The notes under the pieces are model-generated. The model made no database searches. It was not told the origin of the DNA and saw nothing but the letters and a program-made list of their open reading frames with translations. A program made the position numbers and the translations under genes. A DNA stretch of 64,000 bases from CAVYGN01 sp963796325 (GTDB lineage: Bacteria > Spirochaetota > Brevinematia > Brevinematales > JAOACQ01), in contig CAWCLF010000001.1 of the NCBI GenBank assembly GCA_963796325.1, forward strand, positions 248,001 through 312,000. The letters are read 5' to 3'. Below are positions 9,157-16,595 of the stretch, one piece after another. Positions within the stretch are counted from its first letter, which is position 1. Each line of letters begins with the position of its first letter.

Positions 9157-10392
9157 ATGGGAAATACCACTCCGGTTTCGGAACAGATCAGGATCGTTTT
9201 CTTCGGTCTGAGGAATACGGGAAAATCTTCGCTTATGAATAATCTTTTCGAGAGGGAAGTATCCATTGTGTCGGAATATGCCGGGACGACGACAGATCCT
9301 GTTACTAAAAGTATGGAATTAAAGGGACTTGGCCCTGTTGCCGTATCGGATACAGGAGGCCTGGATGATACCGGGGACCTTGGCGCTCTCCGCGTAAAAA
9401 AGAGCCTTGAAACTCTTAAGATCGCCGACATTCCTGTCCTTGTTACACGTGCCGACAAGTCACCTTCCCGTGAAGAAGATGAAGTGATAAACGCCCTCAA
9501 AAATGCCGGAAATAAATGTATTATTGCTGTCACATTTGCAGATGCTCCTTTTTTAAGGGATAAAAGGGAATGGCTCGGAAAAAGAGGATTTTCATATATT
9601 TTGATAGATAATAAAAATAAAAAAGGGATAGACGAGTTCAGGCAGGGGCTGATTAAAGATGCGAGAGTGATCGTCAGGGAAATTACACCTGTAGAAGGGC
9701 TGGTCAGAGAAAACGATCTTGTCATTCTTGTAACACCTATCGACCTTGCGGCCCCGAGAGGCCGCCTTATACTGCCCCAGGTCGAAACGATAAGGGATTT
9801 GCTTGACCGGGATTGTGCGGCCCTGGTTGTCAAGGAAAGGGAGCTCTTATATTTTTATAAAGGTTTAAAGAAAAGACCCGCTCTTGTCGTTACAGACAGC
9901 CAGGTTTTCAACAAGGTTGCAGCTGATATACCTGAAGACCAGCCTCTGACATCATTTTCGATATTATTTGCAAGGAAAAAATGGGACCTTTCATACTTTA
10001 TAAAGAGTCTGAATGCTCTGAAAGATTTTCCTCGCAACGGGAAGGTCCTAATATTCGAAGCCTGCTCTCATCACAGGCAGGCGGACGATATAGGCACCGT
10101 GAAAATCCCGCGTTTGTTCAGGCAGTTGATACAATCTAAAACCGAATTTGAGCTTGTGCATAAGATGCCCGAGGAAGACGTGTTAAAAAATTATTCTCTT
10201 GTTATCGCCTGCGGAGGATGCATGGAAACACGAAACAGCCTGATGGCGCAAATGGATATGCTGAAAAATAACGGCATAAAAGCGGTTAATTACGGCCTTT
10301 TCCTTGCGTATGTTAACGGTCTCCTGCCCAGGGCCATTGAACCGTTTCCTTATGAACATGACCTTTACATAAATCAGAAAGAACAGGGTTAG
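9157..10392 (+). CDS. hydF: [FeFe]-hydrogenase maturation GTPase HydF
   Basis: HydF is the scaffold on which the 2Fe sub-cluster is assembled and passed to the hydrogenase. This 411-residue protein has a G1 motif GLRNTGKSS (about residues 16-24), a Walker-B-like DTGGLDD (66-72), a dimerisation part, and the C-terminal cluster-binding segment EACSHHRQADDIGTVKIPRLFRQ and ACGGCM. The metal-binding motif in the family is CxH...HCxxC; here the first Cys-Ser-His and the CGGC are kept, but the His before the last pair reads Ala. TAGGG ends six bases before the ATG. No hydE, hydG or hydrogenase is in the window. Its stop lies four bases within the convergent end of the next gene. Confidence 0.9.
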   Translation: MGNTTPVSEQIRIVFFGLRNTGKSSLMNNLFEREVSIVSEYAGTTTDPVTKSMELKGLGPVAVSDTGGLDDTGDLGALRVKKSLETLKIADIPVLVTRADKSPSREEDEVINALKNAGNKCIIAVTFADAPFLRDKREWLGKRGFSYILIDNKNKKGIDEFRQGLIKDARVIVREITPVEGLVRENDLVILVTPIDLAAPRGRLILPQVETIRDLLDRDCAALVVKERELLYFYKGLKKRPALVVTDSQVFNKVAADIPEDQPLTSFSILFARKKWDLSYFIKSLNALKDFPRNGKVLIFEACSHHRQADDIGTVKIPRLFRQLIQSKTEFELVHKMPEEDVLKNYSLVIACGGCMETRNSLMAQMDMLKNNGIKAVNYGLFLAYVNGLLPRAIEPFPYEHDLYINQKEQG

Positions 10393-10808
10393 CCGGTAAT
10401 GTCCCAGACTGTAAAATCCTTTTCCCTGCCGTTGTAAAAAATTACCCCGTTTGAGTTGAAGACAAAGCTGTAGGCAAAAAGAAGCTTCAGATATTCCTTT
10501 TCATCGAAAACCGGGGCAAAAATGCCGACATATTTTTTTGAATTCTTTTTTACTATAAAATCGGCTTTAAGCGACAGCCTTTTCGAATTGCTGTTAATGC
10601 TGACTTCATATTCCCTGATCGAATTGTGTGAAATTACTTTAAAGCCGTCTTTACGGAGTTTGTACCAGAAGAATCTTTTTTCTTTGGGAAGGTTGAGAAG
10701 GCCGTATAAAAGCCTTTTCCTTCGGATTATGCTTATATACAGCCAGACCGAAGGACCGCCGACAACGATTAAAAAAGCTATAAGAATGCTGATGAGGCGC
10801 AGGCTCAT
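10389..10808 (-). CDS. Membrane-anchored protein of unknown function, nuclease-like fold
   Basis: The 139-residue protein has one N-terminal transmembrane segment (about 5-26) and a cytoplasmic Lys/Arg-rich part. The C-terminal half has a pattern like PD-(D/E)xK nuclease-fold domains: strand 'LKADFIVKKNSKKYVGIFAP' followed by helix 'LLKLLFAYSFVFNSNGVIFYN'-type strand. The acidic and Lys residues expected for catalysis are not both in place (VGIFAP where VEvK would be), so this is more likely a non-catalytic relative. It is the last gene of the minus-strand operon behind the STAS gene (adjacent, one base overlapping) and overlaps hydF by four bases tail to tail. Confidence 0.55.
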   Translation of the reverse strand: MSLRLISILIAFLIVVGGPSVWLYISIIRRKRLLYGLLNLPKEKRFFWYKLRKDGFKVISHNSIREYEVSINSNSKRLSLKADFIVKKNSKKYVGIFAPVFDEKEYLKLLFAYSFVFNSNGVIFYNGREKDFTVWDITG

Positions 10809-11143
10809 TATTTAATTACATTGCTTACCGCTTCATCGACGGAATTGATGATTTCAAAAAGGCCGTCAAGTTCCACGATTTTAAGGGTTTTTATAACGTT
10901 GGAACTTAAGTTGGAGAGGATCATCCTGCCTTTCAGGTCCTTGAGCTGCCTGAGCGTTGCGATGCATACGCGTATACCGCTCGAAGACAGATAGTGGACA
11001 TCGCCGAGGTCGAAAACAAAATACTTGCTGCCGTTGTTTATCTGTGTATTGACAATTTCTTCTAATTCAAGAGCTTGATTAATTTCAAGTCTACCGGAAA
11101 CTTTTAAAATGACGACATCGCCCTTCTTTTCGACAACGACCAT
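10808..11143 (-). CDS. STAS-domain anti-sigma factor antagonist
   Basis: The 111-residue protein is a full single STAS domain (SpoIIAA/RsbV/BtrV family). The strand-helix pattern is complete and the phosphorylatable serine lies in 'YLSSSGIRVC' (about 53-60), where the family has (S/T)S(A/S)G. Such proteins release sigma factors by binding an RsbW-type kinase. A site GGAGG precedes the ATG. It is the ninth-from-first gene of the flgN operon and is preceded, after 87 bases, by bactofilin. No partner kinase is adjacent; the closest RsbW-like protein is at 44804. Confidence 0.9.
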   Translation of the reverse strand: MVVVEKKGDVVILKVSGRLEINQALELEEIVNTQINNGSKYFVFDLGDVHYLSSSGIRVCIATLRQLKDLKGRMILSNLSSNVIKTLKIVELDGLFEIINSVDEAVSNVIK

Positions 11144-11230
11144 AACGCACCTCCGTCAGGCAAGGCCGGACAGCTTGTTTTTTTGAATTTAATTGTACTT
11201 GTAAAGTTGAATTCTGTCAAATCGGAGACT

Positions 11231-11581
11231 TTATTTCTGGATCATTTCACATTGGCCTTCGAAAACTACGCCATCGGCTATTTTCAGCTTGGCCGTTTTA
11301 ATATCCCCGTATAGTTTGGCGCTTTCAAGAAGTTCCAGGCGTTTCCTTGCGACAACGTTCCCGTGGACTTCGCCCCCAATTATTACTTCATCGCAGGCGA
11401 TATCGCCTTTAAGCCTTGACTGAGGCCCCAGCACAAGAAGTCCTTCTGAATCCACCTTCCCTGTATATTCACCGTCGATTCTCAGGGAATTTTTGAAACG
11501 GATAACACCGTTAAACAAGGATGTATTGCTGAGAGTTGTTGTTGTAGGGTAATCCCTGTAGGGATCTATATTCTGGGGCAT
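11231..11581 (-). CDS. Bactofilin
   Basis: The 116-residue protein has the bactofilin (DUF583) beta-helix: repeated Gly-bearing steps 'IRFKNSLRIDGEYTGKVDSEG', 'LVLGPQSRLKGDIACDEVIIGGEVHGNV', 'ARKRLELLESAKLYGDIKTAKLKIADGVVFEGQCEM'. Bactofilins polymerise without nucleotides into filaments or sheets beneath the membrane and help with cell shape, stalks, polar position and motility. The disordered Asn/Pro-rich N-terminus (1-25) is usual. A GGAGG site precedes the start. Its place between csrA/TPR genes and a STAS gene in the flagellar operon suggests a structural role at the flagellated site. Confidence 0.93.
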   Translation of the reverse strand: MPQNIDPYRDYPTTTTLSNTSLFNGVIRFKNSLRIDGEYTGKVDSEGLLVLGPQSRLKGDIACDEVIIGGEVHGNVVARKRLELLESAKLYGDIKTAKLKIADGVVFEGQCEMIQK

Positions 11582-11590
11582 ATATCCTCC

Positions 11591-11812
11591 TTACTTTGTT
11601 GTCATTACAAAAACTCCGTCCCAATCTGCCGGGGGAGGGTTTTTTATGAACGCTTCGCATCTTTCAACATAAATCCTGGATGGCCCGTCATTGGGAATAA
11701 TTTCAAGGCATTTATTGAACAATTCTTTTGATTCGCTGAATTGCCTCTGCCTGTACAGTTCAAGACCTTTATTATAGTATCGGAGCATTTCCAGCTTTTC
11801 CTTGCTGATCAT
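11591..11812 (-). CDS. Small TPR protein resembling the tail of adenylate cyclases
   Basis: The 73-residue protein contains one TPR ('LELYRQRQFSESKELFNKCLEIIPNDGPS') followed by 'RCEAFIKNPPPADWDGVFVMTTK'. That last block is the characteristic C-terminus of CHASE2-type adenylate/guanylate cyclases, where TPR units end in PPPxDWDGV(F)...TTK. Here it exists alone, with no cyclase domain. It could bind a cyclase or act as a small adaptor. The ATGA overlap with csrA (start 11812, csrA stop 11809-11811) suggests translation coupling. The function is not known; this comparison is from family memory. Confidence 0.75.
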   Translation of the reverse strand: MISKEKLEMLRYYNKGLELYRQRQFSESKELFNKCLEIIPNDGPSRIYVERCEAFIKNPPPADWDGVFVMTTK

Positions 11813-12054
11813 ATCTCCCCCTTTTTATCTTTTTGAGATAAAGCTTCCTTTAAATCACCGACTTTGCCGGCCGCTTGCGCTGCGGCAATGTTGGCGCTCT
11901 GTATTTCATCATATATTTCTTTTCTGAAAATCTTAACATTTTTAGGTGCCACAATTCCAATTTTAACCTGATCCTGCTTGACGCCGATTACTTTTATTTC
12001 AATATCGTCATTGATAATTATCGATTCGTCTTCGCGTCTTGATAAAACCAGCAC
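11809..12054 (-). CDS. csrA: Carbon storage regulator CsrA
   Basis: The 81-residue protein is a full-length CsrA/RsmA. The start 'MLVLSRREDESIIINDDIEIKVI' and 'DQVKIGIVAPKNVKIFRKEIYDEIQ' are diagnostic; Arg6/Arg7-type and Arg44-type residues that contact GGA sites are present. CsrA dimers bind GGA motifs in mRNA leaders and repress translation, including that of flagellin in many bacteria. The fliW gene lies directly upstream (14 bases), and FliW is the known CsrA antagonist. The C-terminal 20 residues are an Ala/Lys-rich extension. Confidence 0.97.
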   Translation of the reverse strand: MLVLSRREDESIIINDDIEIKVIGVKQDQVKIGIVAPKNVKIFRKEIYDEIQSANIAAAQAAGKVGDLKEALSQKDKKGEI

Positions 12055-12068
12055 TTTTTATCCCCTCA

Positions 12069-12548
12069 TCATATTTTTTCAACTTTTTTATGTTTCTCCT
12101 CTACTTCCTGCAGATCAGATTCGCTGTTGAATATCCTGACTTTGGTGCCGTAATCGTTGTTTAGAGATATGCCCTGTATCGCAGTTCTTTTATTGACATT
12201 AATGACGATAGGTCCCAGAAGATTCATAGTCATTTTGTTTATATCTTCAGGTATATTGACTATGACAAAATCGATAAGATCGTTGCCTTCTTCTATTTCG
12301 AGCATTCCTTTATCGATATCATCCAGCTCCAGTTTGTAATCCTGTTTGAAGAGCCTGGGATTTACAACTATAAAAGCAAGATTGGGTTCATCTTTGGATT
12401 GGAGCCAGTAAAAATTAGGAAGGTCTCCCATTTCTATGAGATAATAATACTTGAAATTTTCAAATCCGAGGATTTCGCGTTTGAAAAAGATGGCCGAATC
12501 TTCCTCGACCTTGATTTCGCCGTAAGCCTTGGTTTTAATAGTTTCCAC
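12069..12548 (-). CDS. fliW: Flagellar assembly factor FliW
   Basis: The 159-residue protein fits FliW, which binds flagellin and CsrA and thereby couples filament export to translation. Hallmarks are 'EILGFENFKYYYLIEMGDLPNFYWLQSKDEPNLAFIVVNPRLF' and 'LLGPIVINVNKRTAIQGISLNND'. The start is a GTG (12546-12548 complement), six bases behind a GGAGG (12555-12559). It precedes csrA by 14 bases. The 129-base gap to flgL contains TTGAAA-17-TACAGT, a weak promoter-like pair, so fliW-csrA may also be transcribed alone. Confidence 0.95.
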   Translation of the reverse strand: METIKTKAYGEIKVEEDSAIFFKREILGFENFKYYYLIEMGDLPNFYWLQSKDEPNLAFIVVNPRLFKQDYKLELDDIDKGMLEIEEGNDLIDFVIVNIPEDINKMTMNLLGPIVINVNKRTAIQGISLNNDYGTKVRIFNSESDLQEVEEKHKKVEKI

Positions 12549-12677
12549 GCTTTTCCTCCAATAATAACTTATATACTGTAGTATCTTTAGTGGAAATTTT
12601 CAAATATTTTCTCTGAATAAATAATCATAAATAGCCGTTAAATCAATAGTATAGGTTTTTATTTTTTAATAATTTCA

Positions 12678-13928
12678 TCATCTCAGAAAGTCGAGAAGTG
12701 TTCTCGGTAAAATTCGAGCTCCTATATTGAGCGCGACATCATGGGAGAACTCCAGCATCTTCATTTCCATCATTGTACGTGAAATATCCGTTCCGATAGA
12801 ATTATCTTTAGCTTCGGTCAGATAAACCTCATCGCTTGAAAACCTGTCTGTAATCGAATCGAGTCTCTGGGATACGGCTCCTACATGCGCCCTGAATTTG
12901 AGAATATTGTCCAGCGAGCTGTCAATCCTGGCAATTGCAGTCCCTCCTATATGAAAAATATTGTCATCCTGGAGTGCTTTTCTGAACTCTATCATTGAAT
13001 CAAAAATACTTCCCGTGAAAACCTTCGCAGAGGAAGAATAGTTGTAAGGGGGATTAATTCCATGGTCTATAAGTCCCAGGTCCTGCAGGACAGACCCGCC
13101 TGAGCTGTCCATCAGAGTAATCTGGTGAGGTGAAGTGCTTTCCAGCGTAAAATAACTCTGGCCTCCCTTTGTCTGAATTGAGGCTTTTACGGCTGCACCC
13201 GAGTTGTTTATTTTTTCAGCTATGATTTCTATATTATCGCCGGTTTTAATATCGATTTCATTGTTGTCGATGTGTATTTTCGAATCATTAGCCGCTGTGT
13301 AACCGTTAGCGGATACCGTTGAATTTATCTGCATATTATCGGACCAGAAAACCTGGTTGCCGGGCTGGTTGATTTCAATATTTTCGCCCCTCTCCGCCTC
13401 GATGATCTGGCTTTGATTATTACCTATGTAGCGGACGCCCTGCAGAAATTCCTGTCCTGTTGCCGGATCGGTCCCTATTACTGCTTTAAATGGAGCTTCA
13501 TCGGTCATTGTACCGCCGAACAAAGCATTGTCTTTGTAATAAGAATTTGATTGCTGGAGGATTTCCCGCAGAAGCTGGTCCACTTCCACCGCCATGTTTT
13601 GCCTTTCCTCTTTTGTGTATGTGCCGTTCGCACCCTGCACGGCCAATTCTCTCAGCCTCTGGATAAGGGATGTAACGCTGTCAAGCGAGGAATCTATCAG
13701 GTTGATCTTGCTTTTAGCATTATTTACTATTGTCTGGTAAGTTCCCATCTCTTTTAAACGGCTGTCAATATCCATGTAATTGATTGTTGCGACAGGGTCT
13801 TCGCTTGGGAGTTTTACTCTGTAGCCTGATGAAAGCTCATTCTGGGATTTCTGGAGTTCATCCTCTTTTGTATGCAGGTTATTGTTGAAATCGTTAACCA
13901 TGTATCCCTGTGTAACTCTTCCTATCAT
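12678..13928 (-). CDS. flgL: Flagellar hook-associated protein FlgL (HAP3)
   Basis: The 416-residue protein has the flagellin-like N-terminal coiled coil ('QKSQNELSSGYRVKLPSEDPVATINYM') and the complementary C-terminal helix ('DAKDNSIGTDISRTMMEMKMLEFSHDVALNIGARILPRTLLDFLR') typical of FlgL, which joins the hook junction protein FlgK to the filament. The middle third is variable and beta-rich. It follows flgK by 10 bases, as in most flagellar operons. The length is usual for the family (about 300-420). Confidence 0.93.
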   Translation of the reverse strand: MIGRVTQGYMVNDFNNNLHTKEDELQKSQNELSSGYRVKLPSEDPVATINYMDIDSRLKEMGTYQTIVNNAKSKINLIDSSLDSVTSLIQRLRELAVQGANGTYTKEERQNMAVEVDQLLREILQQSNSYYKDNALFGGTMTDEAPFKAVIGTDPATGQEFLQGVRYIGNNQSQIIEAERGENIEINQPGNQVFWSDNMQINSTVSANGYTAANDSKIHIDNNEIDIKTGDNIEIIAEKINNSGAAVKASIQTKGGQSYFTLESTSPHQITLMDSSGGSVLQDLGLIDHGINPPYNYSSSAKVFTGSIFDSMIEFRKALQDDNIFHIGGTAIARIDSSLDNILKFRAHVGAVSQRLDSITDRFSSDEVYLTEAKDNSIGTDISRTMMEMKMLEFSHDVALNIGARILPRTLLDFLR

Positions 13929-13938
13929 TTTTTACCTC

Positions 13939-15840
13939 CTATGCTCCCATCCTGATAATAGTCTCGATCATCCGGTCAACCGTGCTTACAAGCCTGGCGG
14001 AAGCATTATAGCCATGCTGGTACATCAGCATTTTTGTCATTTCTTCATCTATATTGACGCCGCTGATTTCCTGGCGGAGATTGACAAGGCTGTCGACTAC
14101 GGCGCTGTTTTTGTCCATATTTATCTTTGCCGATTCGGAGCGCGTACCGATATCTCCTATCATTGTCTTTATAAAATCGCCCATTGTTGATTGTGTTTCA
14201 AACATAAGGGGTTTTTGCCTCAGGTCTGCAATAGCAAGAGCATTCCTGTTGTCGCTGATGCCGTTCATCCTGTCGGGTTTACCGCTGCCGGTTGTGTCAA
14301 TTCCGGCCGAAGCGGCGATGCTGTCGGGATTGGCAATTATTTTACCGTCAAGATCAAGCCAGGCCGAAGGATGTTTTTCAGGCGTCAGGGATATATTAAA
14401 AGCCGGCACATTGAATTTTACTATATCTCCGACAGTCTGGAAATCGAAGGAACCTGCTTTACCCGAACCGGAAAGCATACCTGTTATTCCCACAAGGAAA
14501 TTACCGCTGTCTTCAATATGACGAATTGTGAATGCGGGATAATCATCGGTTTTTGGATATTTTGCCTTGAAAGACAACTGATTTCTATGGTTAAGATAAG
14601 CAACAACGCCGGCATCGGATTGATTGATACGGGCGATGATATCCTTTATCTTGTCCCCTGAATTATAGTTAATTAATATATCGGGAGAATTGGGTGATGC
14701 GGGTCCGAAATTCAGGGTTCCCGTGCCCCCGACCAGGGTGTTTTCATCGATTTTCTCAGTTCCGCTTACCTTGAAGAGAGCAGTACCGTTTACCTGGCCG
14801 GTGTTATTGAAGTCGTAATTGCCGTTTGCGTATGGTGTTATCGGCAAGAGTCTGAAAAAGTTATTATTAGTAGCCAGGTTAAGTCCGAATCCGTCTCTGT
14901 GTATTTCATTTGTTGCGTCGGTTAGATTGACTGTCAGAGAGTCAAGGTTATTAATAGCTGTTTTAAGATCGTCGTCACGGGCCGAAAACAGTCCGGCCAG
15001 CTCCCCCCAGCCGAGCTTGACCTTACGGCCGTCCTGCCATAGGGCATCCAGGTATCCTTCATTGTTGGGATTCCCGGTTCCTGTTATTTTATTTGACAAC
15101 CCGCCCTGGACAAGATTTTCAGCACCTATATAAACTATTAATTCATGACGGTTATTCCTTTCCACCCTTATATCTACGATTTTTGAAAGCTTTTCTATGA
15201 GCAGATCCCTTTTATCATAAAGATCGTTAGGCTTATCGCCCATCGTTTCAGATTTGACGATCTGAAGGTTGAGTGATGCTATCTCGGACGCCATGTTATT
15301 GATTTCTCCGATCCGCTGGTCTATGAGATTATTGGCGTTTTTCCTCAAATCGGAAAGAGATTCGTAAGTGTGCCTGAAAGTTTCAGCCAGTACTTTCGTT
15401 CTCTGGACCAGTTCTTCCCGTGATGCCCGTTCCGTAGGGTCTGCCGCTACCTTCTGCCAGCTTTCCCAGTATTCGTCTAAGACTGTCCTGATATTGGGCT
15501 TGTTCGGTTCATTATGGATCATTTCCGTGAGATGAAGGAACTGCTGCTTTGCTTCCCAGAAACCAAGCCCGCCTTTTTCATAATTTATCCTGTCGTCGAT
15601 CGCCTGGTCTCTGACTCTCTCTATGTCTTCGACTACAACTCCTGTCCCGTATTGCCCCGGCGTTTCAACGCGATTTACACTGGGATCGTAGATAGGTACG
15701 AAAGTTTCGAGGTTAACCTTCTGGCGTGAATAACCTTCAGTTTCGACATTAGAAAGGTTATGACCGGTTATTTCAAGGCCGGCATTGTTGGCCATGAGCC
15801 CCTTTTTACCAAGTTCGATCCCATGAAATGCTGACAACAT
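13939..15840 (-). CDS. flgK: Flagellar hook-associated protein FlgK (HAP1)
   Basis: FlgK of 633 residues: the N-terminal rod-protein motif 'FHGIELGKKGLMANNAGLEITGHNLSNVETEGYSRQKV' contains the classic ANxxxN..GYSRQ element, and the C-terminus 'RQEISGVNIDEEMTKMLMYQHGYNASARLVSTVDRMIETIIRMG' is the matching rod helix. These ends form the export and junction coil. The middle (about 300-540) is a variable beta-rich domain exposed on the outside of the hook. It is directly followed by flgL and preceded by flgN. Confidence 0.96.
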   Translation of the reverse strand: MLSAFHGIELGKKGLMANNAGLEITGHNLSNVETEGYSRQKVNLETFVPIYDPSVNRVETPGQYGTGVVVEDIERVRDQAIDDRINYEKGGLGFWEAKQQFLHLTEMIHNEPNKPNIRTVLDEYWESWQKVAADPTERASREELVQRTKVLAETFRHTYESLSDLRKNANNLIDQRIGEINNMASEIASLNLQIVKSETMGDKPNDLYDKRDLLIEKLSKIVDIRVERNNRHELIVYIGAENLVQGGLSNKITGTGNPNNEGYLDALWQDGRKVKLGWGELAGLFSARDDDLKTAINNLDSLTVNLTDATNEIHRDGFGLNLATNNNFFRLLPITPYANGNYDFNNTGQVNGTALFKVSGTEKIDENTLVGGTGTLNFGPASPNSPDILINYNSGDKIKDIIARINQSDAGVVAYLNHRNQLSFKAKYPKTDDYPAFTIRHIEDSGNFLVGITGMLSGSGKAGSFDFQTVGDIVKFNVPAFNISLTPEKHPSAWLDLDGKIIANPDSIAASAGIDTTGSGKPDRMNGISDNRNALAIADLRQKPLMFETQSTMGDFIKTMIGDIGTRSESAKINMDKNSAVVDSLVNLRQEISGVNIDEEMTKMLMYQHGYNASARLVSTVDRMIETIIRMGA

Positions 15841-15849
15841 ATTATGCTC

Positions 15850-16362
15850 CTATGCTAATTGGTTGATCAGGTAGATGCTTCCTTTATCTTCCCTTTTATT
15901 CCTGTAATTGTATGTTTCCTTCTGAGAGTTACGGTTGGCGAAATTGAGGGTAAGGCCGATAATTTCAAGGTTGGCTTGTATTATGTGAGAATTTTCCTGG
16001 AGTGAAAGCTGGAGTTTGCCGACCCTGTCCTTGATTGCCGCTCTGAGCTCCATAAGTTCATTTTTCAAGGTCATGTCCTTTTCATCTCTAAAATATGCGA
16101 ATAAATCCGAGAGTGTAATATTCGGATTGAAGTTGTAAATTTTTGAAAGGGTCTGGATCAGTTCCTTTCTTTTTCTTTCTATTGAAGACAAATTGTGCAG
16201 TATGTCTTCTTCGTCATTGTTGATCTTCATAAGGGATACTACATCGACCTGTTTCAAGGCCTCGTACTTGTCATCTTCAAGGTTTACGAGGCTTTCCAGG
16301 TGTAGAGATTCAAGTTTCAACAGCTCTTTAAAACTTTTGAGGTAATTCATGTCAGGTTCCAT
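15850..16362 (-). CDS. flgN: FlgN-type flagellar export chaperone
   Basis: The 170-residue, almost wholly alpha-helical protein has the FlgN pattern (three long helices, 'LLKLESLHLESLVNLEDDKYEALKQVDVVSLMKINNDEEDILHNL') and lies immediately before flgK, whose export chaperone FlgN is. A strong GGAGGG (16368-16373) stands five bases before the ATG. The leader upstream contains the GGA array listed separately, so this gene is the likely target of CsrA control. Confidence 0.88.
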   Translation of the reverse strand: MEPDMNYLKSFKELLKLESLHLESLVNLEDDKYEALKQVDVVSLMKINNDEEDILHNLSSIERKRKELIQTLSKIYNFNPNITLSDLFAYFRDEKDMTLKNELMELRAAIKDRVGKLQLSLQENSHIIQANLEIIGLTLNFANRNSQKETYNYRNKREDKGSIYLINQLA

Positions 16363-16367
16363 ATCAA

Positions 16368-16375
16368 CCCTCCTT
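16368..16375 (-). promoter_or_regulatory. Shine-Dalgarno of flgN overlapping a GGA motif
   Basis: On the minus strand AAGGAGGG ends five bases before the flgN ATG. Its GGA could be the third binding point of a CsrA array (the others are at 16389-16398 and 16409-16411). Confidence 0.6.
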
Positions 16376-16388
16376 GGTTATATTTTCA

Positions 16389-16398
16389 ACATCCTTGT
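16389..16398 (-). promoter_or_regulatory. Candidate CsrA-binding site in the flgN leader
   Basis: The minus strand reads ACAAGGATGT, an exact match to the ACARGGAUGU core of the CsrA SELEX consensus RUACARGGAUGU. It lies 14 bases upstream of the flgN Shine-Dalgarno. Its GGA and the one in the Shine-Dalgarno are 21 bases apart, and a third GGA at 16409-16411 is 17 bases upstream in the loop of a CCCGG/CCGGG hairpin (16401-16428). Distances of this order suit bridging by a CsrA dimer. Binding is inferred from sequence only. Confidence 0.55.
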
Positions 16399-16400
16399 TA

Positions 16401-16428
16401 CCCGGGAGTCCCTCATAAGCTACCGGGG
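16401..16428 (-). promoter_or_regulatory. Leader hairpin presenting GGGAC upstream of flgN
   Basis: On the minus strand a CCCGG arm pairs with CCGGG (five G-C pairs); the loop carries GAGGGACT, a GGA in a stem loop, as CsrA targets often do. It is also a simple leader structure with no CsrA role if the site proves inactive. Confidence 0.4.
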
Positions 16429-16512
16429 CTTGCTTTAATTAATATCGGTAATTTATGAAAAAATTAAATGAAACTATTGGATTATTTGATAATTACTTTT
16501 AATAACTTTCCT

Positions 16513-16530
16513 TGTATATTATAATATACA
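16513..16530. repeat. Perfect 18-bp palindrome in the flgN/16596 divergent gap
   Basis: TGTATATTA and TAATATACA form a perfect palindrome without spacer. It holds a TATAAT on each strand (16520-16525 on plus, 16518-16523 on minus), so it could be overlapping divergent -10 elements or an operator. Neither strand has a convincing -35 box at 17 bases. It lies 150 bases before flgN and 65 before the plus-strand gene. Confidence 0.4.
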
Positions 16531-16595
16531 TACAGGCCATGAATCCTTTGCGCTTCATAACAGTCATAGGCGCAGGATATTATTTTAGAGGCAGT

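Noticed and set aside
9120..9833. Long minus-strand frame over hydF
   Set aside because: It lies inside hydF on the other strand, is Ser/Arg/Pro-rich and has no ribosome binding site; the hydF frame is fully conserved in motif content.
16405..16428. c-di-GMP riboswitch-like stretch (CCCCGGTAGC) before flgN
   Set aside because: Only a few bases resemble the conserved GEMM core; the usual P1/P2 stems and tetraloop are missing, and the leader is too short.
16442..16449. Sigma-28-like -10 (ACCGATAT) on the minus strand before flgN
   Set aside because: Six of eight bases match GCCGATAA, but no good TAAA box lies at the needed spacing, so I did not list it as a promoter.
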